DNA of 64,000 nt. Origin: Mucilaginibacter inviolabilis (lineage in GTDB: Bacteria; Bacteroidota; Bacteroidia; Sphingobacteriales; Sphingobacteriaceae). Location: positions 2,046,001 to 2,110,000 of the forward strand of contig NZ_JAANAT010000001.1 of assembly GCF_011089895.1 (NCBI RefSeq), written 5' to 3'. Under the pieces are notes generated by a model, which was given only the letters and a program-made list of their open reading frames with translations, was not told the origin of the DNA and did not search any database. Within the stretch, counting starts at the first letter, position 1. Each line of letters begins with the position of its first letter. Positions 36,141 to 46,400 of this stretch are shown piece by piece. The position numbers were made by a program, and so were the translations under genes.

Positions 36141-36719
36141 TTAAACTGTTCTTTTAATGATCTCTTCCAGATGCAACTGCTTAACAGGATTACGCTGTTC
36201 GATAGCTGTTTTGGTAAAATAATGATGATTTTTCAGAAAAACAATCTGCAGCTTATCCCAGTCCTGTTCATTTTTCAAACCATCCGTTATTTCAAGTTCC
36301 GAAAATAGCTTTTTACTGAGTACAAAAAAATCATTCCGGCCTAAATAATCCAAATCGGCATCACAAATAATTTCGCCTAAATGATCATGAGGACTTTGCG
36401 GCATTTTGGTGGCCATAATAATATCGCAGATCCGCTCAATATCTTCGCCGGTATAACCAAAATTCGGCAGATATAAACGGGCATTATCGCATGACTTATT
36501 TTCGTGATCTTTTTGTCCCGCTAAAAACCCCGAATCATGAAACAGCGCCGCGGTAAGTAACAGTTCTGTTTCGTGATCATTTATCCCCTCGTTTTGTGCC
36601 AGCTGTTTCGACGCGGTATACACATCCACCGCATGATCGGCATTATGATAATGAAAACATTCAGGTAGCTCTTTTTTTAGTTTAGCCAGTATAAATTCCC
36701 GGGCCTGTTCAATCTGCAT
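36141..36719 (-). CDS. HD-domain phosphohydrolase
   Basis: 192 residues. The metal-binding motifs are HYHNADHAVDV (H25, H29), ALFHDSG (H61, D62), DHENKS (H72, E73) and CDADLDYLG (D120, D122). The YHNxxHAxDV and HD spacing recalls class I cyclic-nucleotide phosphodiesterases, which suggests, but does not prove, cAMP hydrolysis. Other HD proteins of this size cleave nucleotides or ppGpp. It is ten bases upstream of yitT-like and about 1 kb from the adenylate cyclase gene on the opposite strand. Confidence 0.85.
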   Translation of the reverse strand: MQIEQAREFILAKLKKELPECFHYHNADHAVDVYTASKQLAQNEGINDHETELLLTAALFHDSGFLAGQKDHENKSCDNARLYLPNFGYTGEDIERICDIIMATKMPQSPHDHLGEIICDADLDYLGRNDFFVLSKKLFSELEITDGLKNEQDWDKLQIVFLKNHHYFTKTAIEQRNPVKQLHLEEIIKRTV

Positions 36720-36763
36720 CGGTGTTTAAAATTGATGGCTAATATAATAATTTGGTTTATCGG

Positions 36764-37049
36764 GAGACACAAATATGTGTCTCTACATTAAAAACAAGAC
36801 GTAACGACGCCTAAGAGAGTATCATTTTTAATTCCCTTCCCACGGGAGGGGCGCGTTGGACTGGTGTAATGGCAGGGAGGGGTTTCTACACGCGATGATT
36901 ATCTTGTTCTATAAACCCCTTCCTCCCCTTCCCGAAGGAAGGAATCGCACAGGGCCTTGGCTTTTTTGATCAGCTGTCACCCTGCCGTTATACATAAGAA
37001 AAGAGACACAAGTATTGTGTCTCTACATTAAAACAAGACGTAGAGACGC
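36764..37049. repeat. Pair of direct repeats flanking a palindromic segment
   Basis: Two near-identical 47-base units (36764-36810 and 37003-37049) contain GAGACACA...TGTGTCTC hairpins followed by TACATTAAAA, ACAAGACGTA. Between them, 36831-36945 has inverted purine/pyrimidine tracts (GGGAGGGGTTT against AAACCCCTTCCTCCCC). No gene was found in the 407-base gap 36720-37126. The layout resembles an inserted element with flanking copies. Confidence 0.65.
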
Positions 37050-37083
37050 ATTACATGCATCTCCCATAAGATAGAAAATAAAA

Positions 37084-37110
37084 AGCCTGCTGACAGTCAG
37101 CAGGCTTTTT
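37084..37110. terminator. Bidirectional rho-independent terminator
   Basis: AGCCTGCTGAC (37084-37094) and GTCAGCAGGCT (37096-37106) form an 11-base-pair stem. A runs precede it and T runs follow it, so it can act in both directions. It lies 17 bases after the stop of the TonB receptor gene. Confidence 0.85.
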
Positions 37111-37126
37111 AAAACACTTTAAAAGC

Positions 37127-39520
37127 TTACATTTTAAGTGTTAAATTAAGTGTAAACCGGGTTGGATTTTGCGGCGCCAAACGGAACGACCAATATTTTT
37201 CGTTAGTGAGGTTATCAAATTTTACACCAATGCGGTATTTAGGCTGATCATAAAAAGCAGTCGCATCAACCGTGGTATAGGATGGTATAGTAAATTTAAA
37301 TGTTGCTGTATTGGTTTGGTATGAAGAGCTACCGTAGTTACCGCCTACACCAAAGCCCAAACCTTCCACCTTACCATTGGTAATGCGGTAGCTTGCCCAT
37401 AAGTTAGCCAAACGGGCCGGACCTGATGCTGCGGGGCGTAAACCTTGTATACCTGTACCAGGCGCTGCGCTGGTTATTTTACTATTGTTATAGGCGAAGC
37501 CACCTACAATGTTAAAGCCGGCAAATGGGTTGGCTATCAATTCAGCTTCGATACCTTTACTTAACTGGGTACCAGCCTGGGTTGAAAATCCCGGATGTGC
37601 CGGATCATCCATCGTGGTGTTGGTTACCGAAATATCATAATAGCTAACCGTTGAACTGATTTTATGATCCCACACATCAACTTTTACACCACCTTCCCAC
37701 TGGTTGGCGTATTGAGGTTTAAATGGCGTATTATCAAAACTGGTAGCTGTAACGTTGTTAAAACCGTTCATATAGTTGCCAAACAGCGATACCTTGTCTT
37801 TAACCAACTGGTAAACCAAACCAAATTTTGGCGACCATGCCGTTTGGTTAAAGTTACCTGTAGTTTTGCCGTCGGCCGGGGTATAAGCACCTTTGTTCTC
37901 AAAGCGGTCTATACGAATACTGGCCATGGCGTTCAATCTATCGGTGATATTAAACACATCTGATACATAGGCCGCGTATGAACTTTGGTTATTTTGAACA
38001 TAATTGCCCGGTATTGGCGCCTGCGCAGCAATAAGTGCAGAAACCTTTTCAGGGGTGAAATTATTGTAAGCAGCTCCCGGGTTTTTATAGTTGATGAGCG
38101 GCATATTTACCGAAACATTGGTATTGTTACTTTTTTGGTTGTAGTATTCAAAACCAGTAACGATACGATTGCGGAAGCTACCAATCTTAAAATCGCCAAT
38201 AAAGTTTTGCTGTACGTTGGTAATGTAATATGGGTAATCTTCTTTGGTTGCCTGCCGTCTTATTGCAGTATCAGCTATGGTAAACGCCGTAACAAAGCCT
38301 TTTGTGGTAGAGAAAGTTTTGTTGAACATGGTTTGTGATTTCCAGTTATCAGATATCTTGTAGTTAACTAAAGCATAAATATCAATTTGGCGACTTTGAT
38401 AATCCAGATTGTTATTGGCAAACGAACGTTTATAATCTATACCCAGATCTTTAATATTGTAAATTTTGGCTTTAGGATCCGGCGCCAGGCGGTAAGCAGA
38501 TGTGGCGCTGCCGTTACCTATCTCCGCGTCAACATCAACAGATAAACGGTCATTAACAATATAAGTGATGCTCGGCGCTACAAAGAAGCTGCGGTTATAA
38601 CCGGCATCCTGAAAGCTATGCTCAGTGTGCAGGGCTGTATTAACGCGAAATAATAATGTTTTATCCTGATTCAATGGCATGTTTACATCCGCGGTAAGAC
38701 GATTAAGGTCGAAACTGCCGGTTTGATAAGCGATCTCTGTATGCGGCGTACCAAAAGGCTGCTTGGTAACCCGGTTAAACAAACCGCCAAATGAAGCTAA
38801 GCTACTGTTAAACAGAGTACCTGTAGGCCCTTTGATAGCTTCAATCTTTTCGATATCGGCGGGGTCAATAGCATTAAAATTGTAGCCGGCTACGCTGTTA
38901 CGGATAAAGTTACCAGTAGTGAAGCCACGGGATAAAAGTGTTGTACGCCCGTTGTTATATACCAATGGCACACCTGTACCTGGGATATTTTTAAAACCAT
39001 CCACATAGCTGGTTACTATTTGCTCTTTCATCAGTTCGCTGGTTACTACGCTATATACCTGTGGGTTTTCCAGGTTTTTGAGTGGTAAACGGGCTACATC
39101 TTCTGTTTCTTTTTTCAGGAACTTATTGGTTTTGTGACCTTTTACACTTACTTCCTGTAAGTTTTTACTATCATCCTCCAGAATAAAATCGGCAATTGTT
39201 TCGGCGTTTTCCGTAACGGTAATCTGCTGCGATTTGGTGGTCGAACCTACAAATGAAGCAACCAGGGTATAAGTACCTGGTTTTACCTTTTTAAAGTTAA
39301 AACGACCATTTACGCTGGTCATCGTGCGTTGGTTGGTTTCCTTGATGAGCAATGTGGCCAGGCCTATAGGTTCGTTATCGCTGGTTTTAACGATACCTTT
39401 TATACTACCTGTTGGTATTTCTGCTGATGCAAAACGAGTATTGAGGCAAAGCGTTAAAAAGAAAATACAAAATATAAAACTAAACGAGGGTGGATGATTT
39501 TTACGTAAAGAATGCGTCAT
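37127..39520 (-). CDS. TonB-dependent siderophore-type receptor with carboxypeptidase-like N-domain
   Basis: 797 residues. Signal peptide to about 33 (ends FASAE). A carboxypeptidase-regulatory-like beta-sandwich (about 37-112; GSIKGIVKTSDNEPIG) precedes the plug (about 130-260; LLSRGFTTGNF, DIEKIEAIKGPTGTLF) and the 22-strand barrel ending in RFTLNLTLKM. The plug motifs and barrel ending are those of the FhuE/FecA siderophore class, not SusC. It is a single gene with its own promoter; no siderophore biosynthesis gene is nearby. Substrate unknown, probably a ferric chelate. Confidence 0.88.
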   Translation of the reverse strand: MTHSLRKNHPPSFSFIFCIFFLTLCLNTRFASAEIPTGSIKGIVKTSDNEPIGLATLLIKETNQRTMTSVNGRFNFKKVKPGTYTLVASFVGSTTKSQQITVTENAETIADFILEDDSKNLQEVSVKGHKTNKFLKKETEDVARLPLKNLENPQVYSVVTSELMKEQIVTSYVDGFKNIPGTGVPLVYNNGRTTLLSRGFTTGNFIRNSVAGYNFNAIDPADIEKIEAIKGPTGTLFNSSLASFGGLFNRVTKQPFGTPHTEIAYQTGSFDLNRLTADVNMPLNQDKTLLFRVNTALHTEHSFQDAGYNRSFFVAPSITYIVNDRLSVDVDAEIGNGSATSAYRLAPDPKAKIYNIKDLGIDYKRSFANNNLDYQSRQIDIYALVNYKISDNWKSQTMFNKTFSTTKGFVTAFTIADTAIRRQATKEDYPYYITNVQQNFIGDFKIGSFRNRIVTGFEYYNQKSNNTNVSVNMPLINYKNPGAAYNNFTPEKVSALIAAQAPIPGNYVQNNQSSYAAYVSDVFNITDRLNAMASIRIDRFENKGAYTPADGKTTGNFNQTAWSPKFGLVYQLVKDKVSLFGNYMNGFNNVTATSFDNTPFKPQYANQWEGGVKVDVWDHKISSTVSYYDISVTNTTMDDPAHPGFSTQAGTQLSKGIEAELIANPFAGFNIVGGFAYNNSKITSAAPGTGIQGLRPAASGPARLANLWASYRITNGKVEGLGFGVGGNYGSSSYQTNTATFKFTIPSYTTVDATAFYDQPKYRIGVKFDNLTNEKYWSFRLAPQNPTRFTLNLTLKM

Positions 39521-39588
39521 TGTGTTAGGGGATTAGAGGTATGCGATCAATAGTTTTGTATGGTTAAACCTATAGTGGTAAAACGCCG

Positions 39589-39625
39589 CAAAGTTATTTT
39601 TATTTAGAATAAATCCAAATAAAAA
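39589..39625 (-). promoter_or_regulatory. Promoter with overlapping dyad upstream of the TonB receptor
   Basis: On the minus strand TTTG (39619-39616), 19 bases, then TAACTTTG (39596-39589) is a full match to the Bacteroidota -33/-7 consensus. TTTTTATTT (39597-39605) and AAATAAAAA (39617-39625) form a perfect 9-base inverted repeat with 11-base spacer over the -33 element. An iron repressor such as Fur is a natural candidate, by inference from the target gene. Confidence 0.65.
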
Positions 39626-39731
39626 TCACTAATACGTTTTCGTGAATAATCGCTTATAAATTGTGCCTGGATTTAGGGATCCTTCTACTATAAGCAGACA
39701 TATTTCGGCATATAAGAATTATATTAGCCCA

Positions 39732-40964
39732 ATGAATAGCTGGTTCAAAAATTACAAGGGTATCATTTGGCTTATGACTGGTATTATAGCAGGAAGTATA
39801 GCCGGGATATTTTTAGGCAAAAAAGTAGAGCTTATTAAACCTATCGGCGATATTTTCCTGAATCTGCTGTTCACTGCTGTAGTGCCATTGGTATTTTTTG
39901 CTATAGCATCGGCCATTGCCGGGCTTGATGGATCAAAACGGCTTGGCCGCTTACTGGGCATCACTTCGCTGGTGTTTTTATCAACCGTATTGGTAGCAGC
40001 TATTGTAACCATTATTGCAACGTGGATATTTCCTATCCATCAGCATCTGGTAGCCAGTCCTATAACCGAAACCATCGTCAAAAAACCATTTGGTGATCAG
40101 CTTACCCAACTATTTACCACCAGCGAATTTTATGAATTGCTGTCCCGGAAAAGCATGCTGGCTGCTATTATATTTTCCATATTGATAGGATTCGCTACCC
40201 TACGCTCGGGCGAAAAGGGCGCTTCTTTTGCCCGTTTTTTGCATAGTGGCAATGAGGTGTTTAAAAATATATTCATCCTCATCATGAAGCTTGGCCCAAT
40301 TGGTTTGGGAGCCTATTTCGCTTACCAGGTTGGGGTATTCGGTCCGCAATTATTTGGTGGATATGCCCGGTCTATGGGTTTGTACTATGGTGTAGGGGCA
40401 TTTTATTTTGTGGTGATCTTTAGTCTCTACGCTTTTATAGCTGGTGGTGTAAACGGCATAAAAAAATATTGGCGCAACAATATCATACCATCGGCAACGG
40501 CTGTGGGTACCTGCAGCAGTATAGCTACGATACCAGCCAATTTGGATGCAGCCAAAAAAATAGGTATTCCGGATGTTATAGCCAATGTTACTATCCCACT
40601 TGGCGGCACATTGCATAAAGATGGCTCGAGCATATCATCGATAGTAAAAATGGTGGTGGTGTTTGCCTTATTCGGCAAAAGCTTTAACAATGTCGATACG
40701 ATAGTCCTGGCCCTGGCTATGACTGTGCTGGTAAGTCTGGTTGAGGGCGGTATACCCAATGGAGGATACATTGGCGAGCTGTTATTTATATCAGCTTATG
40801 GTTTTCCACCCGAAGCCCTCCCTCCTGCCATGATCATCGGTACCCTGGTTGATCCTATGGCGACCCTTTTAAACGCTACTGGCGACACGGTGGCCGCTAT
40901 GCTGGTAACCCGCTTTAATGAAGGTAAAAACTGGCTTAACAAGGCCGAACAGCCATTCTCCTGA
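39732..40964 (+). CDS. Dicarboxylate/amino acid:cation symporter, DAACS family
   Basis: 410 residues from the ATG at 39732 (MNSWFKNYKGIIW); a GTG 23 codons earlier is less likely because it would add a hydrophilic tail. About eight transmembrane helices and the re-entrant loops are visible: the serine-rich CSSIATIPANLDAAKKIG, LGGTLHKDGSSISSI and the substrate/ion site MATLLNATGDTVAAMLV. The family imports C4-dicarboxylates, glutamate or aspartate with protons or sodium. The loop residues differ from classical GltP, so the exact cargo is open. It is divergent from the TonB receptor. Confidence 0.88.
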   Translation: MNSWFKNYKGIIWLMTGIIAGSIAGIFLGKKVELIKPIGDIFLNLLFTAVVPLVFFAIASAIAGLDGSKRLGRLLGITSLVFLSTVLVAAIVTIIATWIFPIHQHLVASPITETIVKKPFGDQLTQLFTTSEFYELLSRKSMLAAIIFSILIGFATLRSGEKGASFARFLHSGNEVFKNIFILIMKLGPIGLGAYFAYQVGVFGPQLFGGYARSMGLYYGVGAFYFVVIFSLYAFIAGGVNGIKKYWRNNIIPSATAVGTCSSIATIPANLDAAKKIGIPDVIANVTIPLGGTLHKDGSSISSIVKMVVVFALFGKSFNNVDTIVLALAMTVLVSLVEGGIPNGGYIGELLFISAYGFPPEALPPAMIIGTLVDPMATLLNATGDTVAAMLVTRFNEGKNWLNKAEQPFS

Positions 40965-40989
40965 GTAATAGCCCATCACTAGACAAGAA

Positions 40990-41030
40990 GGGGGCTGTCA
41001 CCCTGAGCTCCGTCGAAGGGTAGAGCGCAG
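40990..41030. repeat. Half of a type B palindromic element
   Basis: GCTGTCACCCTGAGCTCCGTCGAAGGG-like text (about 27 bases from 40994) matches the left arm of the GTCAT...GTCGAAG elements, but no right arm follows. It is a truncated or decayed copy. The rest of the 40965-41243 gap shows no gene. Confidence 0.5.
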
Positions 41031-41177
41031 AGAACCCAAAGTGGGTTTACACTAAAACCCATAATATATCAGCAAAATACAACTAACTATCTGTATATCA
41101 ATTATATAAATTAATGTTAATCATAAAAAGTGTAAACCATGTAAACCCAATTTGCCCGCATTTTCAAACGCCATTTA

Positions 41178-41204
41178 TTTGGCAGCTCCGAATAATTATA
41201 TTTG
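41178..41204 (+). promoter_or_regulatory. Possible promoter of the TRIC-type gene
   Basis: TTTG (41178-41181) and TATATTTG (41197-41204) match the Bacteroidota -33 and -7 elements, but the spacing of 15 bases is shorter than the usual 19 or so. The start codon is 40 bases downstream. Confidence 0.35.
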
Positions 41205-41243
41205 AGCTATACGTAAATTCGCACTCAAAATCCCGGGATCATT

Positions 41244-41858
41244 ATGTTACATATATTATACATCATCGCCATTATTGCCGAAGCTATGACGGCTGCTTTA
41301 TCAGCCGGGAGGCGTAATATGGATTGGGTGGGCGTTTGCATTATTGCCTGGGTTACTGCCCTGGGCGGTGGTACCGTACGTAATATTTTATTTAACCATT
41401 ACCCCATGAGCTGGGTTGAGCACCCTGAATACCTGCTGATTACCGCTGGTGCGGCCATATTAGCGGCTATCATCGCTTCCTTAATGACCAAACTCAAAAG
41501 GCTCTTTTTATATCTTGATGCGCTGGGTTTGGTAGTATTTACCATTATAGGTTGCCAGGTAGCTCAACAAATAAACCTCCCGCCTACTATCGTGATGTTC
41601 AGCGGTATGATCACCGGCTGCGCGGGTGGTGTACTTCGGGACGTATTATGTAATGATATCCCGTTGTTGTTTCATAAAGAGATTTATGCCAGCGCTTCGA
41701 TAGTTACCGGGGCGGCTTATTTAGGTATTGAATATTTGGGAGGAAGTTCGGAGCTTGCCATTGTACTGGCCTGTATTATTGGTTTGGCATTACGCTTATT
41801 ATCCATCCGTTATAAATGGCAGATGCCCAAGTTTGTTTACAACGAAGAATGGCATTAA
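41244..41858 (+). CDS. TRIC-type cation channel (UPF0126)
   Basis: 204 residues with seven hydrophobic helices and internal pseudo-repeat. The paired glycine-rich motifs ALGGGTVRNILF and CAGGVLRDVLC are the pore-kink signatures of prokaryotic TRIC/UPF0126 proteins. They form trimeric monovalent cation channels in the inner membrane. It stands alone and ends in a strong terminator shared with the convergent SusD gene. Confidence 0.92.
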   Translation: MLHILYIIAIIAEAMTAALSAGRRNMDWVGVCIIAWVTALGGGTVRNILFNHYPMSWVEHPEYLLITAGAAILAAIIASLMTKLKRLFLYLDALGLVVFTIIGCQVAQQINLPPTIVMFSGMITGCAGGVLRDVLCNDIPLLFHKEIYASASIVTGAAYLGIEYLGGSSELAIVLACIIGLALRLLSIRYKWQMPKFVYNEEWH

Positions 41859-41861
41859 AAC

Positions 41862-41895
41862 AAAAAGGCCCTCCGAAATATCGGAGGGCCTTTTT
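41862..41895. terminator. Bidirectional rho-independent terminator
   Basis: AAAAAGGCCCTCCGA (41862-41876) and TCGGAGGGCCTTTTT (41881-41895) form a 15-base-pair stem with an AATA loop, between the convergent TRIC-type and SusD genes. A and T runs on the two sides make it work both ways. Confidence 0.93.
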
Positions 41896-41914
41896 GTTAT
41901 TCTGATAATCAATA

Positions 41915-43444
41915 TTACCAACCTGTATTTTGGGTTAATTTATTGTTTGTGGAGATCTCACGTTGCGGGATCGGCCACAGATAATATTGATCCTTCATGG
42001 TAACACCCTGCTCATTTGCGGTAGATGTTGCCGGACCAAATACATTGTTTTTTACATCATATATCTGGTGTGTACGCTGGATATCGAAATATGATTTATC
42101 CTCGAAAGCAAGCTCGTGATAACGCTCTTTCCAAATGGCCACGCGGAACTGATCTTTGGTTAAACCAGCCAAGGGTGCCAGGTTTGCACGAGTACGGATC
42201 TGATTTACCGCAGCATAAGCATCAGCAGTTGGACCATTCACCTCGTTTGAGGCCTCAGCATAGGTCAGCATAGCTTCAGGCAAACGTAAAAGTGTCCAGT
42301 TTTCATCACATTTTCCGCTATTGGCAGTACCCGATACAGAACTTTCCACATGGAAGTATTTGTACAGGCAGTGCTCTCCAAAAATAACAGTGGATTTACC
42401 ATCAGAAGATGGATACTGTGAAAAATAGAATTGTTGTTCTTGTGTACGCTTATCACCAGCCTCATAGCTGGCAAAGAAAGCATCCGTAGGGATCATAGCA
42501 CCCAGGTGGTCGCCATAAACACCAACCGGCAAGTTAAACGGTACGGTTAACTGGGTAATAGCATTGGTAGCATTTTTAGTTGCATCATAATTGGCCTGAA
42601 ATATCAACTCACCCTGGTTTTTATGAGCGTTATCATGTAAATAGGCGTAATCAGTAAACAGGGTATATAAAGGCAGCGCTTGTTTTGCCTCGTCTGCGGC
42701 TTTCTGATAGTTCTCAGTTTTTTGCAGCGGATAACCAGCCATAGTTAAATATACACTTGACAACAATGTATGAACAGCACCCATTGATGCTAACATACCA
42801 TTAGTACCTGGAAGGCCAGATTGCTCGGCTGCCAAAAGATCACTTACTACCAGATCATACACCTGCTCTTTTGCTGTGCGCGATGGATATAAAAGTGAGC
42901 TATTCAAATCAACCGGAGCAGTGATCAAAGGCACATCACCATACAATCTTACCAGGTGATAATAATAGAATGCCCTTAAAAAGTACACCTCGCCTAACAT
43001 TGATTTTTTTGTAGCGTCATCCATGCTGATAGCAGGTATACGGTTCAATGCAATATTACACTCTGCAATGGCGGTATAGCAGCTTTTCCATACGGTTTCA
43101 AAACCGGGATTGGTTGGATCTGTACGCTCAAATATTACGTTATTATTATTCACACTTTGTCCTAATGATGTGGCGTGACCAGCAAACAGTTCAAGCGTAA
43201 TAAATGGGGCTTCACCATAAGCATCACCATTCTGAAAAAAGTAGGTGCCATAGTTTTGACCATTCAGGTTGTTGCCGTAAATACCGTTTACAAATGCACG
43301 TGCCTGACTCTGCGTTGTAAAATAGTTTTGCTGAGTAAAGTTGCTTTTATTAGGTTCATCAAGATATTTTTTGCAACTGGTAGCGCTTGCTATAACGATC
43401 AGGGCCAGTAAACCAGTCCTGTATTTTTTTAAATTAAATTTCAT
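41915..43444 (-). CDS. SusD/RagB outer-membrane glycan-binding lipoprotein
   Basis: About 509 residues from the Met at 43444 (MKFNLKKYRTG); the alternative at 43456 adds MNVI. The lipobox is SATSC, then KKYLDEPNKSNF. TPR-like helices carry NIALNRIP, LGEVYFLRAFYYYHLVRLYG and the C-terminal RYHELAFEDKSYFDIQRT, all SusD/RagB signatures. It caps the SusC barrel and binds the incoming oligomer at the cell surface. The gene is about 24 bases downstream of susC. No glycosidase follows, so the cargo cannot be read from the operon. Confidence 0.93.
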   Translation of the reverse strand: MKFNLKKYRTGLLALIVIASATSCKKYLDEPNKSNFTQQNYFTTQSQARAFVNGIYGNNLNGQNYGTYFFQNGDAYGEAPFITLELFAGHATSLGQSVNNNNVIFERTDPTNPGFETVWKSCYTAIAECNIALNRIPAISMDDATKKSMLGEVYFLRAFYYYHLVRLYGDVPLITAPVDLNSSLLYPSRTAKEQVYDLVVSDLLAAEQSGLPGTNGMLASMGAVHTLLSSVYLTMAGYPLQKTENYQKAADEAKQALPLYTLFTDYAYLHDNAHKNQGELIFQANYDATKNATNAITQLTVPFNLPVGVYGDHLGAMIPTDAFFASYEAGDKRTQEQQFYFSQYPSSDGKSTVIFGEHCLYKYFHVESSVSGTANSGKCDENWTLLRLPEAMLTYAEASNEVNGPTADAYAAVNQIRTRANLAPLAGLTKDQFRVAIWKERYHELAFEDKSYFDIQRTHQIYDVKNNVFGPATSTANEQGVTMKDQYYLWPIPQREISTNNKLTQNTGW

Positions 43445-43468
43445 AATAACATTCATTTAGGTATTTAA

Positions 43469-46400
43469 TTAAAAACTTGCATTTACACCCAGAAGATATA
43501 CTCTTGGTTTTGGATAATCGTAAAACTGGATACCCTGGGTAAAGTTACTGCTACTGTTGTAGGTGGAAGTTTCAGGATCATACCCGGTGTACTTGGTGAT
43601 CAGGAACAAGTTTTGGCCTTGTGCATACACTCTTAACCTGCTTAGTTTAATTTTCTTAACCAGGTTATCAGGGAAATTATAGCCCAACGTTACGTTACGG
43701 CCACGGATGAAGTTACCGCTCTCTACCTTGGTTGAGTATATTTCTGTTTGATAATAAACATAAGCAGGACGATCCTGTGCTATACTGGTATTTTGATGAT
43801 CTGGAGTCCAGGCATTCAATACAGTGGCATAGCTATTGGCCTGGCCGGTACGATCCTGGCCAGAGTGACGTGTTAAGTTCATGATCTGGTTGCCATAGTT
43901 AAACTGTAGCTCAATACCCAGATCAAACGCTTTGTAACGGAAGCTGTTGGTAAATGTTCCGTAACCAGATGGGGTTGATTTACCCAAAATTTGCTTATCA
44001 GCTACAGTAATTTTTCCATCGCCATTGGTATCCTGTATTTTAAGGTCACCAGGTAATTTGCCATATTTAGCAGCTTCGGCAGCTTCGGCTGTACTCCATG
44101 TACCTAACACTTTGTAGCCATAAAATACGCTGGCAGGTTGCCCAACACGTAAAAGGTTAAATTGCGAAAGGAAAGTAGGTGCCAGGAAGATATCATCATT
44201 AGCATCACCTAAGTGCAGAATTTTATTTTTCAGGAACGAGATGTTAAAAGTGGTATTCCAGGTGAAATCCTGTGTTTTAACGTTAACAGAGTTAATGGTT
44301 ACCTCAATACCTTTGTTTTCAAGGCTACCGATGTTTTTAAACACGCTGCTGTAACCACTGCTTTCAGGAATTGGTGCGTTTAATAATAGCGCCTTGGTCT
44401 TTTTGTAATAAGCATCCGCATCAACGTTCAACCGGTTATTGAACAAGCCGAAAGCAACACCAAAGTTAAACTCGCTATTTTTTTCCCACTGAAGATCAGG
44501 GTTACCCGGGCTGCCTGTATCAATTACAGTTCCTGTCCCGCCTACCACCGTGCTTCCGGATACGAGGTTAGCCTGAGAGCGGTATTGACCAATTTCAGAG
44601 TTACCTGTTAAACCATAGCTAAATCTCAGTTTCAGATCGGAAATGGTTTTGTTATCCTTCAGGAAATCTTCCTGGGATACACGCCAGGCCAAAGCTGCTG
44701 ACGGAAAGAAACCATATTTTTTTGAAGGACCAAAACGGGAAGAACCATCTTCGCGACCTGTTAAGGTTAACAGATATTTATCTTCATAACCATAATTGAT
44801 ACGTCCGAAGAACGACTGTATCTGCCATGCATAATAATTTGAAGCAGGTGTTCCGGGAACCGCACCTACACCCAGGTTATTGAATCCAAAGTAGTTATCA
44901 GACAGGCCGGATGTAGAGGCTCCTACACTCAGCTCATTAAAGCTTTGGCGTTCTGTACCTACAACTACGTTCAATGAGTGCACTTTATTGAACACTTTGC
45001 TATAGGTAAAGTGGTTTTCCCACTGCCAGAAGGTATCATTATACTCATTAATAGAAGCCGAACTGTTGCTTTGGTCAACTGTAGCACCGCCAACTAAACT
45101 GGTTTGATAATGCGGGTTATAATTGGATTGAGTAGTAACACCTAAAGTACTGCGGAATTCTAATCCCGGAGCCAGATTTATATTCAAATAACCGTTACCG
45201 CTAAATATGCTTTTGCGATACAGATTGTGAATTTCATTGGCTTGCGCAACTGGGTTATCGCCACCTTCCAGATTCGGATAATCGGTTCTTTTACCATATG
45301 AACCATCAGGATATTTGATTGGAATAAATGGCACCATTTCAATCAACATACGTGGAATATTATTACCACCTGTACCGTCATCTGCGGTACGTTGCTCAGA
45401 GTTATTGTAGTTAATGGTAGCACCCACTTTTAACCATGGTTTTACCTGGTGGTCAATAGTTAAACGTGCGTTATAACGTTTCTGATAGCTATTCAGGATA
45501 ATACCTTCATCATCGGCATAGTTTAGAAATAAGCCATAAGTAAGGTTATCTGAACCACCTGTAAAGGTTACATTGTGGTTTTGGCTATAAGCAGTACGCG
45601 TGGTAGCTTTTTGCCAATCTACGTTATACAACGGATTCAGATTCTGATCAAATAATTTACCTATCAGCGCGGTACGTTCTTTTTTTGGATCATCATCTAC
45701 ATATTTTCCTGCTGCCCAACCTACGGGGTCATATTTAGGGATATTGGCATAAGATTGATCTTCAACCGATAACCATTGCTGAGAGTTAAGCACAGGTAGT
45801 TCTTTAGCCATTACACTAACGCTTCCATAAGCATCATAACTTACGCTACCACCCTTTTTACCACGTTTAGTAGTTACCAGGATTACACCATTGGCACCGC
45901 GGGTACCATATATAGCTGTTGATGACGCATCCTTCAAAACGTCGATAGTTTCAATATCGTTAGGATTTAACGCTGCGCCGCCGGCTGTCCATACCACTCC
46001 ATCCACTACATACAGCGGATCTGTTGCTGCATTGATAGAACTGTAGCCGCGGATACGGATCTTGGTTTCACCACCTGGTGCGCCAGAGTTGGTAGATACG
46101 TTTACACCCGCAATTTTACCAGCTAATTCCTGCTCTAAGTTAATAGCCGGACGCTCCTGTAAAGCTTTTGCGCCAACGCTACCAACTGAACCGGTAAGAT
46201 CAACCCTTTTTTGAGTACCGTAGCCAACCACAACAACTTCGTTAAGGCTTTTTTGATTCTCAACAAGTGTTACATTGAGCACAGATTTGTTACCAACAGG
46301 CACTTCCTGCGTGTTGTAACCCACAAAGCTAAATACCAGGGTTGCATTACCATCTGGCGCATTTAAAGTATACTTACCGTTTACATCAGTAATTGTACCC

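Noticed and set aside
36831..36945. Possible small RNA gene
   Set aside because: Inverted tracts are visible, but no promoter or T-run terminator frames them; repeat debris is the simpler reading.
41114..41317. 67-codon frame before the TRIC-type gene
   Set aside because: It overlaps the TRIC-type start in another frame and covers the probable promoter; composition is not protein-like.
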